From contig NZ_CP036269.1 of the NCBI RefSeq assembly GCF_007744675.1, forward strand, positions 5,311,546-5,375,545: a stretch of 64,000 nt of DNA, given 5' to 3'. The DNA is from Gimesia alba. GTDB taxonomy: Bacteria; Planctomycetota; Planctomycetia; Planctomycetales; Planctomycetaceae. A program made the position numbers and the translations under genes. Positions within the stretch are counted from its first letter, which is position 1. Each line of letters begins with the position of its first letter. Positions 53,618 to 63,834 of the stretch are shown piece after piece. The notes beneath the pieces are model-generated. The model was not told where the DNA came from. It was given only the letters and a program-made list of their open reading frames with translations, and did not search any database.

Positions 53618-54319
53618 TTATTTCAGCTCTTTGATTTTGATGTTGCGCCAACTGACCTGCTTGCCGATTTTCTTTGGATCATTTCCGACACCGTGCACCT
53701 GGAGGGCGATGAAGCCTTCCGGGGTCAGACCGTCTTTCAGATCAGCGGCGGGGACGCCGTTAATCCAGGTCTTGATGGAATCGCCTTTGCAGACAATTCG
53801 GTAATGATTCCATTCATTCTGCTTGAACGCTTTCTGGGCAGCTTTGTTATCAGCCAGATTGTTCAACCAGCCACGCCGGGCTTCATCGTAAATCCCACCC
53901 GACCAGGCGCGTTTAGAAGGGTCGATTTCAACCTGATAGCCGTGAACACGACCAGCGGGAATTTTCTTTTTTGTCTCTTTGCCTTTGGCGTCTTTGATTT
54001 TAATGACCTTGTCTTCATCGAACACATTACTGCGAATCTGAATGCCTGAGTTCAACAGCGGATCGACTTTAAAATCGACCTCCAACTCAAAGTCGCCGTA
54101 CTTCTTTTTTGTGCAGAGGAAGCTGTTGGAGGTCTTCGGAACCGAGGTACCGACGATCGTGTCACCGACAATTTCATATTTGGCCTTCCCCCCCTGCTGA
54201 ACCCAGCCGTCGAGAGTCTTGCCGTCAAACAGAGGAGTGAAGCCTTTGTCGCCGGCATAGCTTGTTACATTGCACAGTAATGCGATACAGATCGCGGAAA
54301 AAGTCAGGTGATGTTTCAT
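53618..54319 (-). CDS. DUF1080 (3-keto-disaccharide hydrolase-type) exported protein
   Basis: 233 residues with a signal peptide ([17 protein letters not shown]). The concanavalin-like domain shows [39 protein letters not shown] and [25 protein letters not shown], all DUF1080 hallmarks. The family is large in planctomycetes and includes 3-keto-glycoside hydrolases. A glycan-degradation role in the periplasm is likely. It neighbours a sulfatase on the same strand, a common pairing in polysaccharide use, but each may be transcribed separately. Confidence 0.9.
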   Translation of the reverse strand: MKHHLTFSAICIALLCNVTSYAGDKGFTPLFDGKTLDGWVQQGGKAKYEIVGDTIVGTSVPKTSNSFLCTKKKYGDFELEVDFKVDPLLNSGIQIRSNVFDEDKVIKIKDAKGKETKKKIPAGRVHGYQVEIDPSKRAWSGGIYDEARRGWLNNLADNKAAQKAFKQNEWNHYRIVCKGDSIKTWINGVPAADLKDGLTPEGFIALQVHGVGNDPKKIGKQVSWRNIKIKELK

Positions 54320-54472
54320 GGTGTATCCATCATGTTAAGTGGTTTAAAAAGAGTTTTAGCTTCAACATTTTGTCAGAGAACATTATGACCTGTCCCTCAG
54401 GATGATTCCAGTCATTTGACTCAGTTTCCGAACAGAATCGAGATCGCGCTGATCACGATTCAATTCGTTTCA

Positions 54473-56290
54473 TTATCGAACCCGTCTGAGAATCAGCAGA
54501 CGAAAATCCATGACCTGATCGCCTGGAATTTCCAGTGCACGCAGGGTTAACGGGCCGGTTCCCTGAGACAATTTAATCTTCCCCAGTACCATTGGCTTGA
54601 AGTCTTTGACAAACGATTCTGACCGTTTGGCGCGATCCTGCGCTGCTCCCTGAAGTGGCGGGTCATGGGCCTCTGTGATCTTTCCTTGAACTTTGCTGCC
54701 GTTGAAACTCAGTTCAACGGTCGAACCGATGTCAGTCTGAGGGCAGGTATAGTACAGCATCGCTTCGTAGGTTCCCCCCTCAACTACTTTCGCATTCCAG
54801 GTGATGCTGTCTTCAGTATTGGTCCAATGATAAAAAAAGGAACAGTTCGGGTGACGTGAGGAGCGTTTGATTCCGCCGTGTGAGAGGGCATCGCGGGCCG
54901 GCAGTTGTGTGGTTGGTGCGCCGCCATACCCGATTAAAAACGGTCGCGTATCTTTCGTATAGCCATCCGGCCAGACTGACTTTTTCCAGGCTTCGACCGC
55001 CTGTTTGAGTTTTGCGGTGACCTCGGGCTGCTGCTTGGCGATGTCGTTTCGCTGACCGGGATCTTTTGTCATATCATAGAGCTGACCTTTATGTGACAGG
55101 CGGTACTGATCGGTGCGAACGCTGGTCCGCTGACGCAAGCTTGAGAAAATCATGCGGTCCGGCCAATCAGATACTGCATCCATCATGAGTGGTTTAAGAC
55201 TGACACCATCAATGGGTTTCGGCTCGGGGCGCGGAATTCCTGCCAGATCGGTCAACGTAGGCAACAGATCAATCGCACCAGCGATCTTGTCGACTTCATG
55301 ACCGGCGGGCAGGTGACCTGTCCAGCGGATGACGAACGGCGAACGAACTCCCCCTTCATCGAGCGAACCTTTCTTGCCTTTCATATCCCCATTCCAGCGA
55401 AATCCATTTGGGCCGTTGTCTGAGAAATAAATCACAATCGTATCATCGGCGATTCCCAGCCGGTTGAGTTGTTTCAGGACACGTCCAACGTTCCAGTCGA
55501 CGTTCTCACACATCGCCAGGGCGGCACGGAGATGGTCGGGTTGTTCTTTTCCAGGCTCCCGATTATGCATTTCCAGTTTCTTATCTGCAAAGCGATCCCA
55601 GAACCGATCGGGGACCTGCATCGGAGAGTGAGGTGTGCAGTACGGAATATAAGTGAAAAAAGGCTTGTTGTTTTGAACCTGTTTTTTAATAAACGCCATC
55701 GCCTTGTCTGTCAGATCGTCGGTGATATAGCCGTTGCCCTTCACAAAGGTCCCATTGTGATCCAGCATCGGACTGAAATAGTGCCCCCAGTGACCGGATG
55801 TGAAACCGTAATATTCCTCGAATCCTTTCGCATTCGGGTGGTTGGGATACTGTGTTCCATTGTGCCATTTCCCGAATGCACCGGTGGCGTATCCCGCTTT
55901 TTTGAAGACTTGAGCAATGGTAAATTCATCCGAATTAAAACGTTCTTCGCCTTTTGAAACTCCCGTAGTACCTGTGCGGGCGTGGTAGCGTCCCGTCAGA
56001 AATGCAGCACGCGTGGGAGCACAGACTGCGCCGACATAAAATCGGTTAAACCGCACACCGTCTCGAACCAGTGAATCGATATTCGGCGTATACAAATTCG
56101 TATTTCCATTATGGCTCACATCGCCCCAACCCTGATCGTCCGCCAGGAACACGACGATATTGGGATGCTGCGTTTTGTCCCCTGCAGGTTCAGACGAGGA
56201 TCGCTTCGTTTGTGTTGAGGCTTTTTCCTCTGCCGACAGGCCACTGGTGAGAACGCAAGCCAGCATACCTAGAGTGATAATCAATTTCAT
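54473..56290 (-). CDS. Exported arylsulfatase-family sulfatase
   Basis: 605 residues with a signal peptide (ending LTSGLSA). The formylglycine motif is VCAPTRAAFLTGR with Cys90 as the residue to be converted. Metal-binding FLADDQGWGDV and YFSDNGPNGFR are intact. After the catalytic domain comes a C-terminal beta-rich extension of about 150 residues (SFFYHWTNTEDSITWNAKVVEGG...), probably carbohydrate-binding. It removes sulfate from a sulfated glycan in the periplasm. A formylglycine-generating enzyme is needed and is not in the window. Confidence 0.9.
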   Translation of the reverse strand: MKLIITLGMLACVLTSGLSAEEKASTQTKRSSSEPAGDKTQHPNIVVFLADDQGWGDVSHNGNTNLYTPNIDSLVRDGVRFNRFYVGAVCAPTRAAFLTGRYHARTGTTGVSKGEERFNSDEFTIAQVFKKAGYATGAFGKWHNGTQYPNHPNAKGFEEYYGFTSGHWGHYFSPMLDHNGTFVKGNGYITDDLTDKAMAFIKKQVQNNKPFFTYIPYCTPHSPMQVPDRFWDRFADKKLEMHNREPGKEQPDHLRAALAMCENVDWNVGRVLKQLNRLGIADDTIVIYFSDNGPNGFRWNGDMKGKKGSLDEGGVRSPFVIRWTGHLPAGHEVDKIAGAIDLLPTLTDLAGIPRPEPKPIDGVSLKPLMMDAVSDWPDRMIFSSLRQRTSVRTDQYRLSHKGQLYDMTKDPGQRNDIAKQQPEVTAKLKQAVEAWKKSVWPDGYTKDTRPFLIGYGGAPTTQLPARDALSHGGIKRSSRHPNCSFFYHWTNTEDSITWNAKVVEGGTYEAMLYYTCPQTDIGSTVELSFNGSKVQGKITEAHDPPLQGAAQDRAKRSESFVKDFKPMVLGKIKLSQGTGPLTLRALEIPGDQVMDFRLLILRRVR

Positions 56291-56634
56291 TTGGGTGCTC
56301 TTAAGTGAGTAATGATTAAGATCCGACTTCGAAATCGGATAAAAATAAGTATCGTGGAGGGGAAACGTTACTCGTCTCCCCTTTCGAACTTTTCATGATA
56401 CTGCATCCTATTATGAAGCTGTAGCGAAATCACGTGATTTCTAAAAAGCGAACCAAGCTCCTACGGGCGTTCACAGAGAACTTTGAATACGACTGATGAG
56501 GAAAGCAGATTGAAGACAACATTTATCAAACAGATTTAGTGTTGTAGACGAGCCAGTCTGATCCGGGTAAAATATTAAGAGTCGTTGATCCAATTTACAT
56601 GCTTCTGATCCTTGATTTTATGACAGGTGATCCC
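56291..56634. other. Divergent intergenic region
   Basis: About 340 bases between the sulfatase and hsp20 starts. A weak AGGGGA...TCCCCT hairpin lies around 56358-56382. Promoters of both units are expected here. Confidence 0.4.
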
Positions 56635-57045
56635 ATGTCGCATTTACCCTGGAAGCCAATTCGTCTGCGAAATCTGGAACAGCAGATCGACCAGGCCTTT
56701 GATGAACTGATTCATGGTCAATGGGGGCTCGCTGGCCCCAGCGGTGTCTGGCAGCCGGACATCGACATTTATGAAACCACAGACAGTTATTTTGTAGAAG
56801 CCGATGTGCCCGGCGTCCCCCCTGAAGAAATTCATGTGGAAGTAGATCAGTATTCGCTGGCGATCTCCGGAACCAGGCGATCTGGTTGTGTCGAGAAATC
56901 AGCGCAAGGCGTCTGTATTGAACGTCGGAAAGGGAGTTTTTACCGTCGTTTTTCTCTCGATCAGGCAATTGATCCTCACCATGTGAAACGAGAAACTCAG
57001 TCGGGAACACTGATCTTGAAAATCCCCAAACTGAAACAAAAGTAA
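56635..57045 (+). CDS. Hsp20/alpha-crystallin small heat-shock protein
   Basis: 136 residues from ATG 56635, which has AGGTGA close upstream; in-frame ATGs at 56599 and 56620 lack a site. The alpha-crystallin domain shows PDIDIYETTDSYFVEADVPGV, EEIHVEVDQYSLAISGTR and the C-terminal GTLILKIPK, the IxI-like anchor. Holds unfolding proteins in the cytoplasm. First gene of a four-gene operon with a Lon-like protease, carbamate kinase and a cDPGS-like enzyme, with gaps of 34, 16 and 17 bases. Confidence 0.85.
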   Translation: MSHLPWKPIRLRNLEQQIDQAFDELIHGQWGLAGPSGVWQPDIDIYETTDSYFVEADVPGVPPEEIHVEVDQYSLAISGTRRSGCVEKSAQGVCIERRKGSFYRRFSLDQAIDPHHVKRETQSGTLILKIPKLKQK

Positions 57046-57079
57046 CAACCCCGATCTTGCCGACCAGCCGAGGAAACTC

Positions 57080-59557
57080 ATGACGAACACCACGGAATAT
57101 CGCGAACTGAGTAAGGGTGAAGTCACTTTAGATATTGATCCTGAATCGTTCGGTTTCAAGACAACAGCCGAATTAGAACCGTTGACCGAAATCGTCGGTC
57201 AGCCTCGTGCGTTAAGGGCCCTTGATCTGGGAACCGGAATTCGCCATCCCAATTACCATATCTACATTGCCGGGCTGGTAGGAACGGGCCGCATGGATCT
57301 GGTGACCCATGCATTGCGTGAACGGGTCCTTGATGATTCCACCCCTCCGGACTGGGTCTATGTCAACAATTTTGATGAACCAGATTGTCCGCTGGCAATC
57401 AGTCTTCCTGCAGGTCAAGGAGTCCAGCTGCGTGGGGATATGGAAACGCTGATCGAACAATTGCAGGAATCTCTGCCAAAAGCGTTCAAAGAAGAAGACT
57501 TTGGCAAAGAAAAAGAAAAACTTCGACAGATCTATCGCAAGCGCGGCGATGAAGTCTTCGACAAACTCCTCAAGCTGGCAGAACAACACGGCATGACAGT
57601 CCAGCAACTCCCGGACGGACAAATTTTGTTCATCCCGCTCAAAGATAACCGTCCCATGACGCAGAAAGAGATTGAGCAACTGACGCCTGAGGAAATGAAA
57701 GTTCTGGACAGCCACCAGGACGAACTGGTGGAAATGGCCGGTCGAGTGCTGCAGGAACAACGGGAAATTCAGCGGCAACTTTCGACCGACGTTCGTGAAG
57801 TGGCGCAGCGATTTGCCGTTCATCTCGTGGAACCACTTGTTGTGGAACTCCAACAAAAGTACGACAACCCCAAACTCAGCCTGTGGTTTGACCATCTCAA
57901 GTCACATATCATTGACCATTTGAACCTGTTCCGTGATGTATCTGATATGCCGCCTCAAGTTGCGGCGATGATGATGGGTGAGGGAGCGACCGACCCGGAA
58001 CAGCGTTTTCTGGAATACCACATCAACGTGGTCGTGGATAACAGCCAGTTGAAAGAACCGCCGATCATTGTGGAAGACGCGCCCAATTACCGAAACCTGT
58101 TCGGTACGATCGAGCGGGTCGTGGATCGTGCCGGTCGCGTGATTACCAATTTCACGCGGATTAAATCAGGCAGTATCCTGAAGGCGAATGGCGGCTACCT
58201 GGTGATCAACCTGATGGATGCGATCATTGAACCATTTGTCTGGAAAGAATTGAAACGGACACTGAAAAGCCGGTCGCTCGGCATTCAGGTACAGGATCCG
58301 TTTGCCATGTTTACTGTGACCGCCCTGCAACCCGAACCGATTCCGCTGAATGTGCGTCTGGTTGCGCTGGGTGAACCGTTAATCTACCATCTGCTTTATC
58401 TGCACGATGAAGACTTCCGGGAAATATTTCGCGTGAAAGCCGACTTTGATCCGGAAATGAATCGAGATACCGAAACGGGCTTGATTTATGGGCGTCTGAT
58501 CCGTCAGCTTTCAGAAAAAGAAGAGTTACTTCCCTTCGATGCAGCGGCGATCGCCGAGCTGGTTTGTGTTGGTGCGCGGCTGGCGAGTGATCAGAAAAAA
58601 GTGACTTCGGTCTTCAGTCACATCGCAGATGTAGCACGCGAAGCCAGTTTCTGGGCCAGCAAGAAAAAGCTCAAAGTCGTCAAAGCCAAATACATTCGCC
58701 AGGCGGTGCAGGAGCGAGTCTATCGCTCTGATTTGATCGCCGAAAAAATTCGAGGACTGATTGCAGACGGCACGCTATTGATCCAGGTGGAAGGCTCTGA
58801 AGTCAGTCAGATCAATGGGTTGGCTGTGGCTGACTTGGGAGACTATGCATTTGGACGCCCTTCCCGTTTGACAGCCAGTGTGGGCGTCGGAACGGCCGGC
58901 ATCATTAACATTGAGCGTGAAAGCCGAATGAGCGGCAATACCTTTGATAAAGGCATGCTGATTCTGGAGGGACTGTTACGCAATTATTATGCTGGCGAGC
59001 AACCTCTTACCCTGTCCGCCAGTATTGCGATGGAGCAAAGCTACGGCGGCGTCGATGGAGATAGTGCTTCGGTCGCAGAACTACTCTGTCTGCTTAGTGC
59101 GCTGGCCGATGTCCCCCTGCGTCAGGATATTGCCGTCACGGGGTCGATCAATCAATGGGGTGAAGTGCAGGCAATTGGAGGCGTGAATGAAAAGATTGAA
59201 GGTTTCTTTGATGTGTGTAATGAATACGGACTGACGGGAACTCAGGGAGTCTGCATCCCGGAATCGAACGCGCAGAATCTTGTATTGCGAGCCGAAGTTG
59301 TCAAAGCGATTCAAAAAAAGCAGTTTCACGTCTGGGCCATTTCAGACGTGGATCAGGCCATCGAGTTATTCACTGGCATGAAACCCGGTGACATTTCTGA
59401 CAAACGCAGTTTTCATGGTCGCGTGCTGGAACGGTTGACCGAAATTGCCACTCTACTGGAAAAGCAGATGCTGACTGATACTGGCCGTCTGCTGTGGACG
59501 CCTGGTACTCTCCTGCCTCCTCCCCCTGATCCCAGACCACCAATGCCAGGGCAATAA
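57080..59557 (+). CDS. Lon-related ATP-dependent protease (AAA_32/Lon_C type)
   Basis: 825 residues. An AAA-type domain with IVGQPRALRALDLG and the P-loop position AGLVGTGRMDL, where Arg replaces the usual Lys; this substitution is common in this Lon-like group. A coiled-coil insert follows (about 120-290). The C-terminal Lon protease domain carries GVDGDSASVAELLCLLS (catalytic Ser in GDSAS) and GGVNEKIEGF (catalytic Lys). Cytoplasmic protein quality control together with the upstream hsp20 is likely. A proline-rich tail ends the protein. Confidence 0.88.
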   Translation: MTNTTEYRELSKGEVTLDIDPESFGFKTTAELEPLTEIVGQPRALRALDLGTGIRHPNYHIYIAGLVGTGRMDLVTHALRERVLDDSTPPDWVYVNNFDEPDCPLAISLPAGQGVQLRGDMETLIEQLQESLPKAFKEEDFGKEKEKLRQIYRKRGDEVFDKLLKLAEQHGMTVQQLPDGQILFIPLKDNRPMTQKEIEQLTPEEMKVLDSHQDELVEMAGRVLQEQREIQRQLSTDVREVAQRFAVHLVEPLVVELQQKYDNPKLSLWFDHLKSHIIDHLNLFRDVSDMPPQVAAMMMGEGATDPEQRFLEYHINVVVDNSQLKEPPIIVEDAPNYRNLFGTIERVVDRAGRVITNFTRIKSGSILKANGGYLVINLMDAIIEPFVWKELKRTLKSRSLGIQVQDPFAMFTVTALQPEPIPLNVRLVALGEPLIYHLLYLHDEDFREIFRVKADFDPEMNRDTETGLIYGRLIRQLSEKEELLPFDAAAIAELVCVGARLASDQKKVTSVFSHIADVAREASFWASKKKLKVVKAKYIRQAVQERVYRSDLIAEKIRGLIADGTLLIQVEGSEVSQINGLAVADLGDYAFGRPSRLTASVGVGTAGIINIERESRMSGNTFDKGMLILEGLLRNYYAGEQPLTLSASIAMEQSYGGVDGDSASVAELLCLLSALADVPLRQDIAVTGSINQWGEVQAIGGVNEKIEGFFDVCNEYGLTGTQGVCIPESNAQNLVLRAEVVKAIQKKQFHVWAISDVDQAIELFTGMKPGDISDKRSFHGRVLERLTEIATLLEKQMLTDTGRLLWTPGTLLPPPPDPRPPMPGQ

Positions 59558-59573
59558 ACGGGAAGCCAATTCG

Positions 59574-60512
59574 ATGACAGAACGAACCATCCTGGCGCTG
59601 GGAGGCAATGCGTTTGCGAAACCGGGAGCCCCGCTCACAATGGCCCGGCAGTTTGAATTTGCCAGGCAGGTATTTCAGTCTCTTTCCCCGTTACTGATGG
59701 GTGATCGCGAATTAATCATTTCTCATGGCAATGGTCCGCAGGTGGGGCATATGCTGATTCGAGTCGAGGAAGCACTGGGGAAAGCCTATGCGGTTCCCCT
59801 GGAAGTCTGCGTTGCGGAATCTGAAGGAGAACTGGGGTACGTGATTACGCAAACGCTCCATAACGTTCTGGATGAAGGGGAACGGCATCGCCCGATTGCG
59901 TCAATTCTGACACAGGTTGTAGTAGATCATAATGACCCCGCCTTCGAGCACCCGACAAAAGCAATTGGTCCCTTCTACACCGCCGCCCAGGCGGATGAAA
60001 TCCGTCAACGCGGTTTTCCGTTACGAGACGAGGGAGAACGTGGTTTCCGGCGAATCGTTCCTTCCCCCCATCCGCGAGAGATTATTGACGTTGATGTGAT
60101 TGCGTCATTACTTCGCGATGGTGTGCTTGTAGTCGCTGCAGGCGGAGGCGGAATTCCGGTCATTCGCGATGGAAATCGACTGCGGGGAGTAGAAGCAGTC
60201 GTCGACAAGGACCTGACTTCTGCGCTGCTGGGCACGTTGATCGAGGCACAACTGCTTTTGATTCTAACCAATGTTCCTTGTGCGTATCGCGAATTCAACA
60301 CACCCGAACAAAGTCCAATCGGCAGAATCGGAATCTCTGAAGCACAACGCATGCTTGATGAGGGACATTTTGGCGAAGGGAGTATGCAGCCGAAGATCGA
60401 AGCAGGAATCCAGTTTTCCCGCCGCCCTAACTGCCGCACCATTATCTGTAACATCGACACTCTTGAGCAGGCGTTACAGGGGCGATCAGGAACGATCATA
60501 GAACACGACTGA
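59574..60512 (+). CDS. arcC: Carbamate kinase
   Basis: 312 residues. ILALGGNAF at the start, SHGNGPQVG, and VVAAGGGGIPV are the typical amino-acid-kinase-fold motifs of carbamate kinase, with VVDKDLTSALLG near the nucleotide site. It interconverts carbamoyl phosphate plus ADP with carbamate plus ATP. No arginine deiminase or ornithine transcarbamylase genes are next to it, so the usual arginine pathway is not evident. It lies 16 bases behind the Lon-like gene and 17 before the cDPGS-like gene. Confidence 0.9.
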   Translation: MTERTILALGGNAFAKPGAPLTMARQFEFARQVFQSLSPLLMGDRELIISHGNGPQVGHMLIRVEEALGKAYAVPLEVCVAESEGELGYVITQTLHNVLDEGERHRPIASILTQVVVDHNDPAFEHPTKAIGPFYTAAQADEIRQRGFPLRDEGERGFRRIVPSPHPREIIDVDVIASLLRDGVLVVAAGGGGIPVIRDGNRLRGVEAVVDKDLTSALLGTLIEAQLLLILTNVPCAYREFNTPEQSPIGRIGISEAQRMLDEGHFGEGSMQPKIEAGIQFSRRPNCRTIICNIDTLEQALQGRSGTIIEHD

Positions 60513-60529
60513 AAAGAAAGATTGAGTTT

Positions 60530-61852
60530 ATGCCCTCGAAATTCAAATGTCTCATCGCTGGAGCGGCTGGCCGTGACTTTCATGATTTTCAGACCTTCTT
60601 TCGCAAGCATCCTGAATTCCATGTTTGTGCTTTTACAGCCACTCAAATTCCATTTATTGATGCGCGTGTTTTTCCACAATCACTGGCAGGGCCGGACTAC
60701 GATTCTGATATTCCCATTTTTCCAGAAGAACAGTTGCCGGAACTCATCAACCGGTTTGAAATCGACTTCGTTTTCCTGGCCTACAGTGACCTCGCCTACG
60801 ACACGGTGATGCATACCGCCTCGCTCGTGCAGTCGTGTGGAGCAAGCTTCGTGCTACTGGGACCGAATCAGTTTCAACTGAAATCAATCAAGCCTGTCAT
60901 CGCGGTCACGGCCGTCAGAACAGGTGCCGGGAAAAGTCCGCTGACACGCTGGATTGCCAGCCAACTGGTTGAATGGGGACGAACGCCGGGCATCATTCGA
61001 CATCCAATGCCTTATGGAGATCTGGAACAACAGCGCTGCCAGCGTTTCGCTACCGAAGACGATCTAGACGCGAATCATTGTACGATTGAGGAACGCGAGG
61101 AATACGAGCCCTACCTGGAAATGGGACTTCCCATTTTTGCAGGCGTCGATTACGAACTGATTCTGCGAACCGCCGAACAGGAAGCGGACATCATCTTGTG
61201 GGATGGAGGCAACAATGATTTCTCATTTATCAAACCGGATTTGCTGATCACTGTTGCCGACGCCTTACGCCCCGGACACGAAGTGCATTATTACCCTGGC
61301 GAATCAAATCTGAGAATGGCGGACGTGATTGTAATTAATAAAGTCGCTGCTGCAGAAGCAGACCACATTTCACAAATCAAGGCAAATATCAAGCGTTTGA
61401 ATCCGAACGCGGCAGTGATGGAATCGAATCTGGAAATAGTCGTTGAACAACCTGAGCAAATTGCGAATCGGAGTGTGCTGGTGGTTGAAGATGGCCCGAC
61501 CCTGCTCCACGGCGGGATGGCAACAGGGGCTGGCTATTGTGCGGCAATTCAGTTTCAGGCGAAGCAGGTGATTGATCCGCGCGCGTTCGCTGTTGGTAGC
61601 GTTGCCAAGGCGTTTCAACAATACCCACACATGGGATCAATCTTACCTGCACTCGGATACTCCGAGAGGCAGCGAGCGGAATTAAGTCAGACGATTCAGG
61701 CCTCCCAGGCCGATCTGATTATCGACGCCACCCCGGCCGGTCTGTCTCATGTCATCCAGACGTCCATTCCCATCGTTCGAGTCCGGTACGAATTCCAGCA
61801 GTCTTCCGGGACTTCCCTGCAACGCATGATCCAAGAATTTGCAGGCCGGTAA
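60530..61852 (+). CDS. Cyclic 2,3-diphosphoglycerate synthetase-like P-loop protein
   Basis: 440 residues. An N-terminal Rossmann-type region (LIAGAAGRDFHDFQTFF) is followed by a P-loop ATPase/GTPase core with AVRTGAGKSPLTRWIA and the later ADIILWDGGNNDF and VIVINK. This order fits the family named after archaeal cyclic 2,3-diphosphoglycerate synthetase. Bacterial members are of uncertain function. Linked to carbamate kinase, it may use or make an energy-rich phosphate compound. Last gene of the stress-related operon. Confidence 0.75.
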   Translation: MPSKFKCLIAGAAGRDFHDFQTFFRKHPEFHVCAFTATQIPFIDARVFPQSLAGPDYDSDIPIFPEEQLPELINRFEIDFVFLAYSDLAYDTVMHTASLVQSCGASFVLLGPNQFQLKSIKPVIAVTAVRTGAGKSPLTRWIASQLVEWGRTPGIIRHPMPYGDLEQQRCQRFATEDDLDANHCTIEEREEYEPYLEMGLPIFAGVDYELILRTAEQEADIILWDGGNNDFSFIKPDLLITVADALRPGHEVHYYPGESNLRMADVIVINKVAAAEADHISQIKANIKRLNPNAAVMESNLEIVVEQPEQIANRSVLVVEDGPTLLHGGMATGAGYCAAIQFQAKQVIDPRAFAVGSVAKAFQQYPHMGSILPALGYSERQRAELSQTIQASQADLIIDATPAGLSHVIQTSIPIVRVRYEFQQSSGTSLQRMIQEFAGR

Positions 61853-62250
61853 GTCCCTGATAGATCTCACTCATTACAGACATCCGCCAGACCATTCTCT
61901 CCATGGACAGGGATGCTCAAGACGCATCAATTTTGGGCAAAGCTTGTTTATCCTCTAAGCAGATTGGCTCCCTGAAAATGGATCCAGGTGAAGAATCACC
62001 TGCGAACTCACCAGTTTCCACTTCGATAGCATATTCTCGTATCTATATATTTAACAATTAGTTACACACATCGATCACAGAACGATCTGAATCCATTTTT
62101 GAAATTAAGCATAAAAGATCGCACATAAGTGTTTCCCCTCCACTTAATTAGCATTATTTTGTAATAATACTTAATTATGGCATTTAAGTTGCTGTATCTT
62201 AAGTCCTCACAAACAAGCTTGCCCTCCTCTCCTTCCACAGGAAACTGATT
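61853..62250. other. Intergenic region upstream of the DUF1559 gene
   Basis: About 400 bases, very AT-rich in the right half. An imperfect inverted repeat TAATTAGCATTATT/AATAATACTTAATTA at 62145-62177 may be an operator or a promoter-proximal hairpin. No gene seen. Confidence 0.45.
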
Positions 62251-63252
62251 ATGAACTACCGATCCCATTTAAAACGAGGTTTTACTTTAATTGAATTACT
62301 CGTGGTGATTGCCATCATCGCGATTCTGATTGCGTTACTGCTACCGGCAGTCCAGCAGGCGCGTGAAGCAGCCCGCCGCTCAACTTGCAAAAACAATATG
62401 AAACAACTCGGACTGGCTTTGCACAACTACAATGATAATTTCACCGTCTTACCGATCGGTTCACAAACCGGCTCTTTCCCCAACTGGCGTGTTGGTGTCC
62501 TGCCTTATCTGGATCAGGCAAATGTCTACAATCTGTTAACCAGGGCCAACGGCTATTGGGCGCATTCAGGGTTTCCCGGAAACACGGTTCTATATTCCGT
62601 TCGTCTCCCCGTCTATAAATGTCCTTCAAATCCGTATGGCATGACCAACACGACCGATTTCAATTACTCTGCCAGTAATGCGGACGCCAGTCTGCAAAGT
62701 ATGATTATTGACTATGTTGGTATCTCGGGGGCAACGCCGGACCCTGCAGGTCGAACGAATGTATGTACGGGAGATATTCTGGCAAGCAGTTCCAGTAACT
62801 GTAATACGGGAATGCTGGTTCCTTTTGAAAGCAAGCGATTTCGCGATTGCACAGACGGAACCACCAATACCATCATCCTGGCAGAACAATCGGGTCAAGT
62901 GAGTGGTACTCAGAAAAGTGCAAATGCGCTGGGTGCATGGCATGGCTGGGCTAATTCCAGTCTTTCAGCCTGGAATGCACGGACTCCCATGCCACTCAGT
63001 GCAGGTGGTTTCTGGTATGCCGCTGGTACCACCACGGTTCGCTACCCACCGAATGCATATTGGAAATCTACCGCCCCTGGGCCAGGAAACAGTCGTTATT
63101 CTGCCAATACGATTATTAACTCGCATCATGTCGGAGGCGTACATGCCGTATTAGCTGATGGCTCCGTTCGATTTCTTTCTGAAAACATCGACATGGATAC
63201 GCTCAGACAATTGTGTGTTCGCGATGATGGAAAAGTGATAGGAGAATATTAA
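62251..63252 (+). CDS. DUF1559 pseudopilin-like exported protein
   Basis: 333 residues. The N-terminus [32 protein letters not shown] holds the type IV prepilin/pseudopilin cleavage site (after G) and hydrophobic helix, shown here as one family motif in parts: [17 protein letters not shown], then [15 protein letters not shown]. The body is DUF1559 and ends with the HxxxxxxxxxDG signature ([12 protein letters not shown]). These proteins are highly multiplied in planctomycetes. They may be minor pilins or cell-surface components. A hairpin and a small lipoprotein gene follow. Confidence 0.92.
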   Translation: MNYRSHLKRGFTLIELLVVIAIIAILIALLLPAVQQAREAARRSTCKNNMKQLGLALHNYNDNFTVLPIGSQTGSFPNWRVGVLPYLDQANVYNLLTRANGYWAHSGFPGNTVLYSVRLPVYKCPSNPYGMTNTTDFNYSASNADASLQSMIIDYVGISGATPDPAGRTNVCTGDILASSSSNCNTGMLVPFESKRFRDCTDGTTNTIILAEQSGQVSGTQKSANALGAWHGWANSSLSAWNARTPMPLSAGGFWYAAGTTTVRYPPNAYWKSTAPGPGNSRYSANTIINSHHVGGVHAVLADGSVRFLSENIDMDTLRQLCVRDDGKVIGEY

Positions 63253-63275
63253 TCTCTCTTAAACTTCTTTTCTAA

Positions 63276-63300
63276 CTCCCCTGATTCTCGATCAGGGGAG
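63276..63300. terminator. Hairpin between the DUF1559 and lipoprotein genes
   Basis: CTCCCCTGAT pairs with ATCAGGGGAG around TCTCG. No T-run follows on the plus strand, so it is more likely an mRNA-processing or partial-termination element than a full terminator. Confidence 0.55.
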
Positions 63301-63343
63301 CCAGACAACTTCCTTCCCACCAAACAACGCTGCTGGAAAAATC

Positions 63344-63796
63344 ATGAAATATATCCCGTTTTCCCCTTCCGCATTTCGACAACTCAGTCTGACAGGACTC
63401 TTAATTCTATTCCTTGTAGGTCTCAACAGTTGTGATCATTCGCCAGGTTCAGAGAAACCAAGAGGTGATGTTACGATCCGGATTACAAACGGCAGCGCCC
63501 CTGTCGTAGATGCACAGGTCGATCTTGTGAATGAACAAACGGGGGAAGGTGGAGGTGGCACTCTCGATGCCGAGGGAAAAACAACGATGACAATGGTGGC
63601 ACTGGGATCATACACCGTCACCATCAATCCCCCTGCTGAGGAACCGGTAATCCCCGGTATCGAAACAGCTCCCAAACCGAAAGTAGCTCTCCCCATCCCC
63701 AAGCAGGCACAAAAAATTGCCACCAGCCCCTATAAGGTCGAAGTGGGCTCAGGGACGAATGACTTTACCTTTGATCTGAAATCGATTGCAGATTAA
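63344..63796 (+). CDS. Small carboxypeptidase-regulatory-like lipoprotein
   Basis: 150 residues. LTGLLILFLVGLNSCDH is a signal peptide with lipobox (LNSC). The mature domain (DVTIRITNGSAPVVDAQVDLVN, then GSYTVTINPP) resembles the small beta-sandwich of carboxypeptidase-regulatory-like proteins. This small partner regularly follows DUF1559 genes in planctomycetes. Envelope location is expected; the precise role is unknown. Confidence 0.75.
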   Translation: MKYIPFSPSAFRQLSLTGLLILFLVGLNSCDHSPGSEKPRGDVTIRITNGSAPVVDAQVDLVNEQTGEGGGGTLDAEGKTTMTMVALGSYTVTINPPAEEPVIPGIETAPKPKVALPIPKQAQKIATSPYKVEVGSGTNDFTFDLKSIAD

Positions 63797-63834
63797 GGAA
63801 CTTCGTTGATTTTTTTTGTTTTTATATTTATGAA

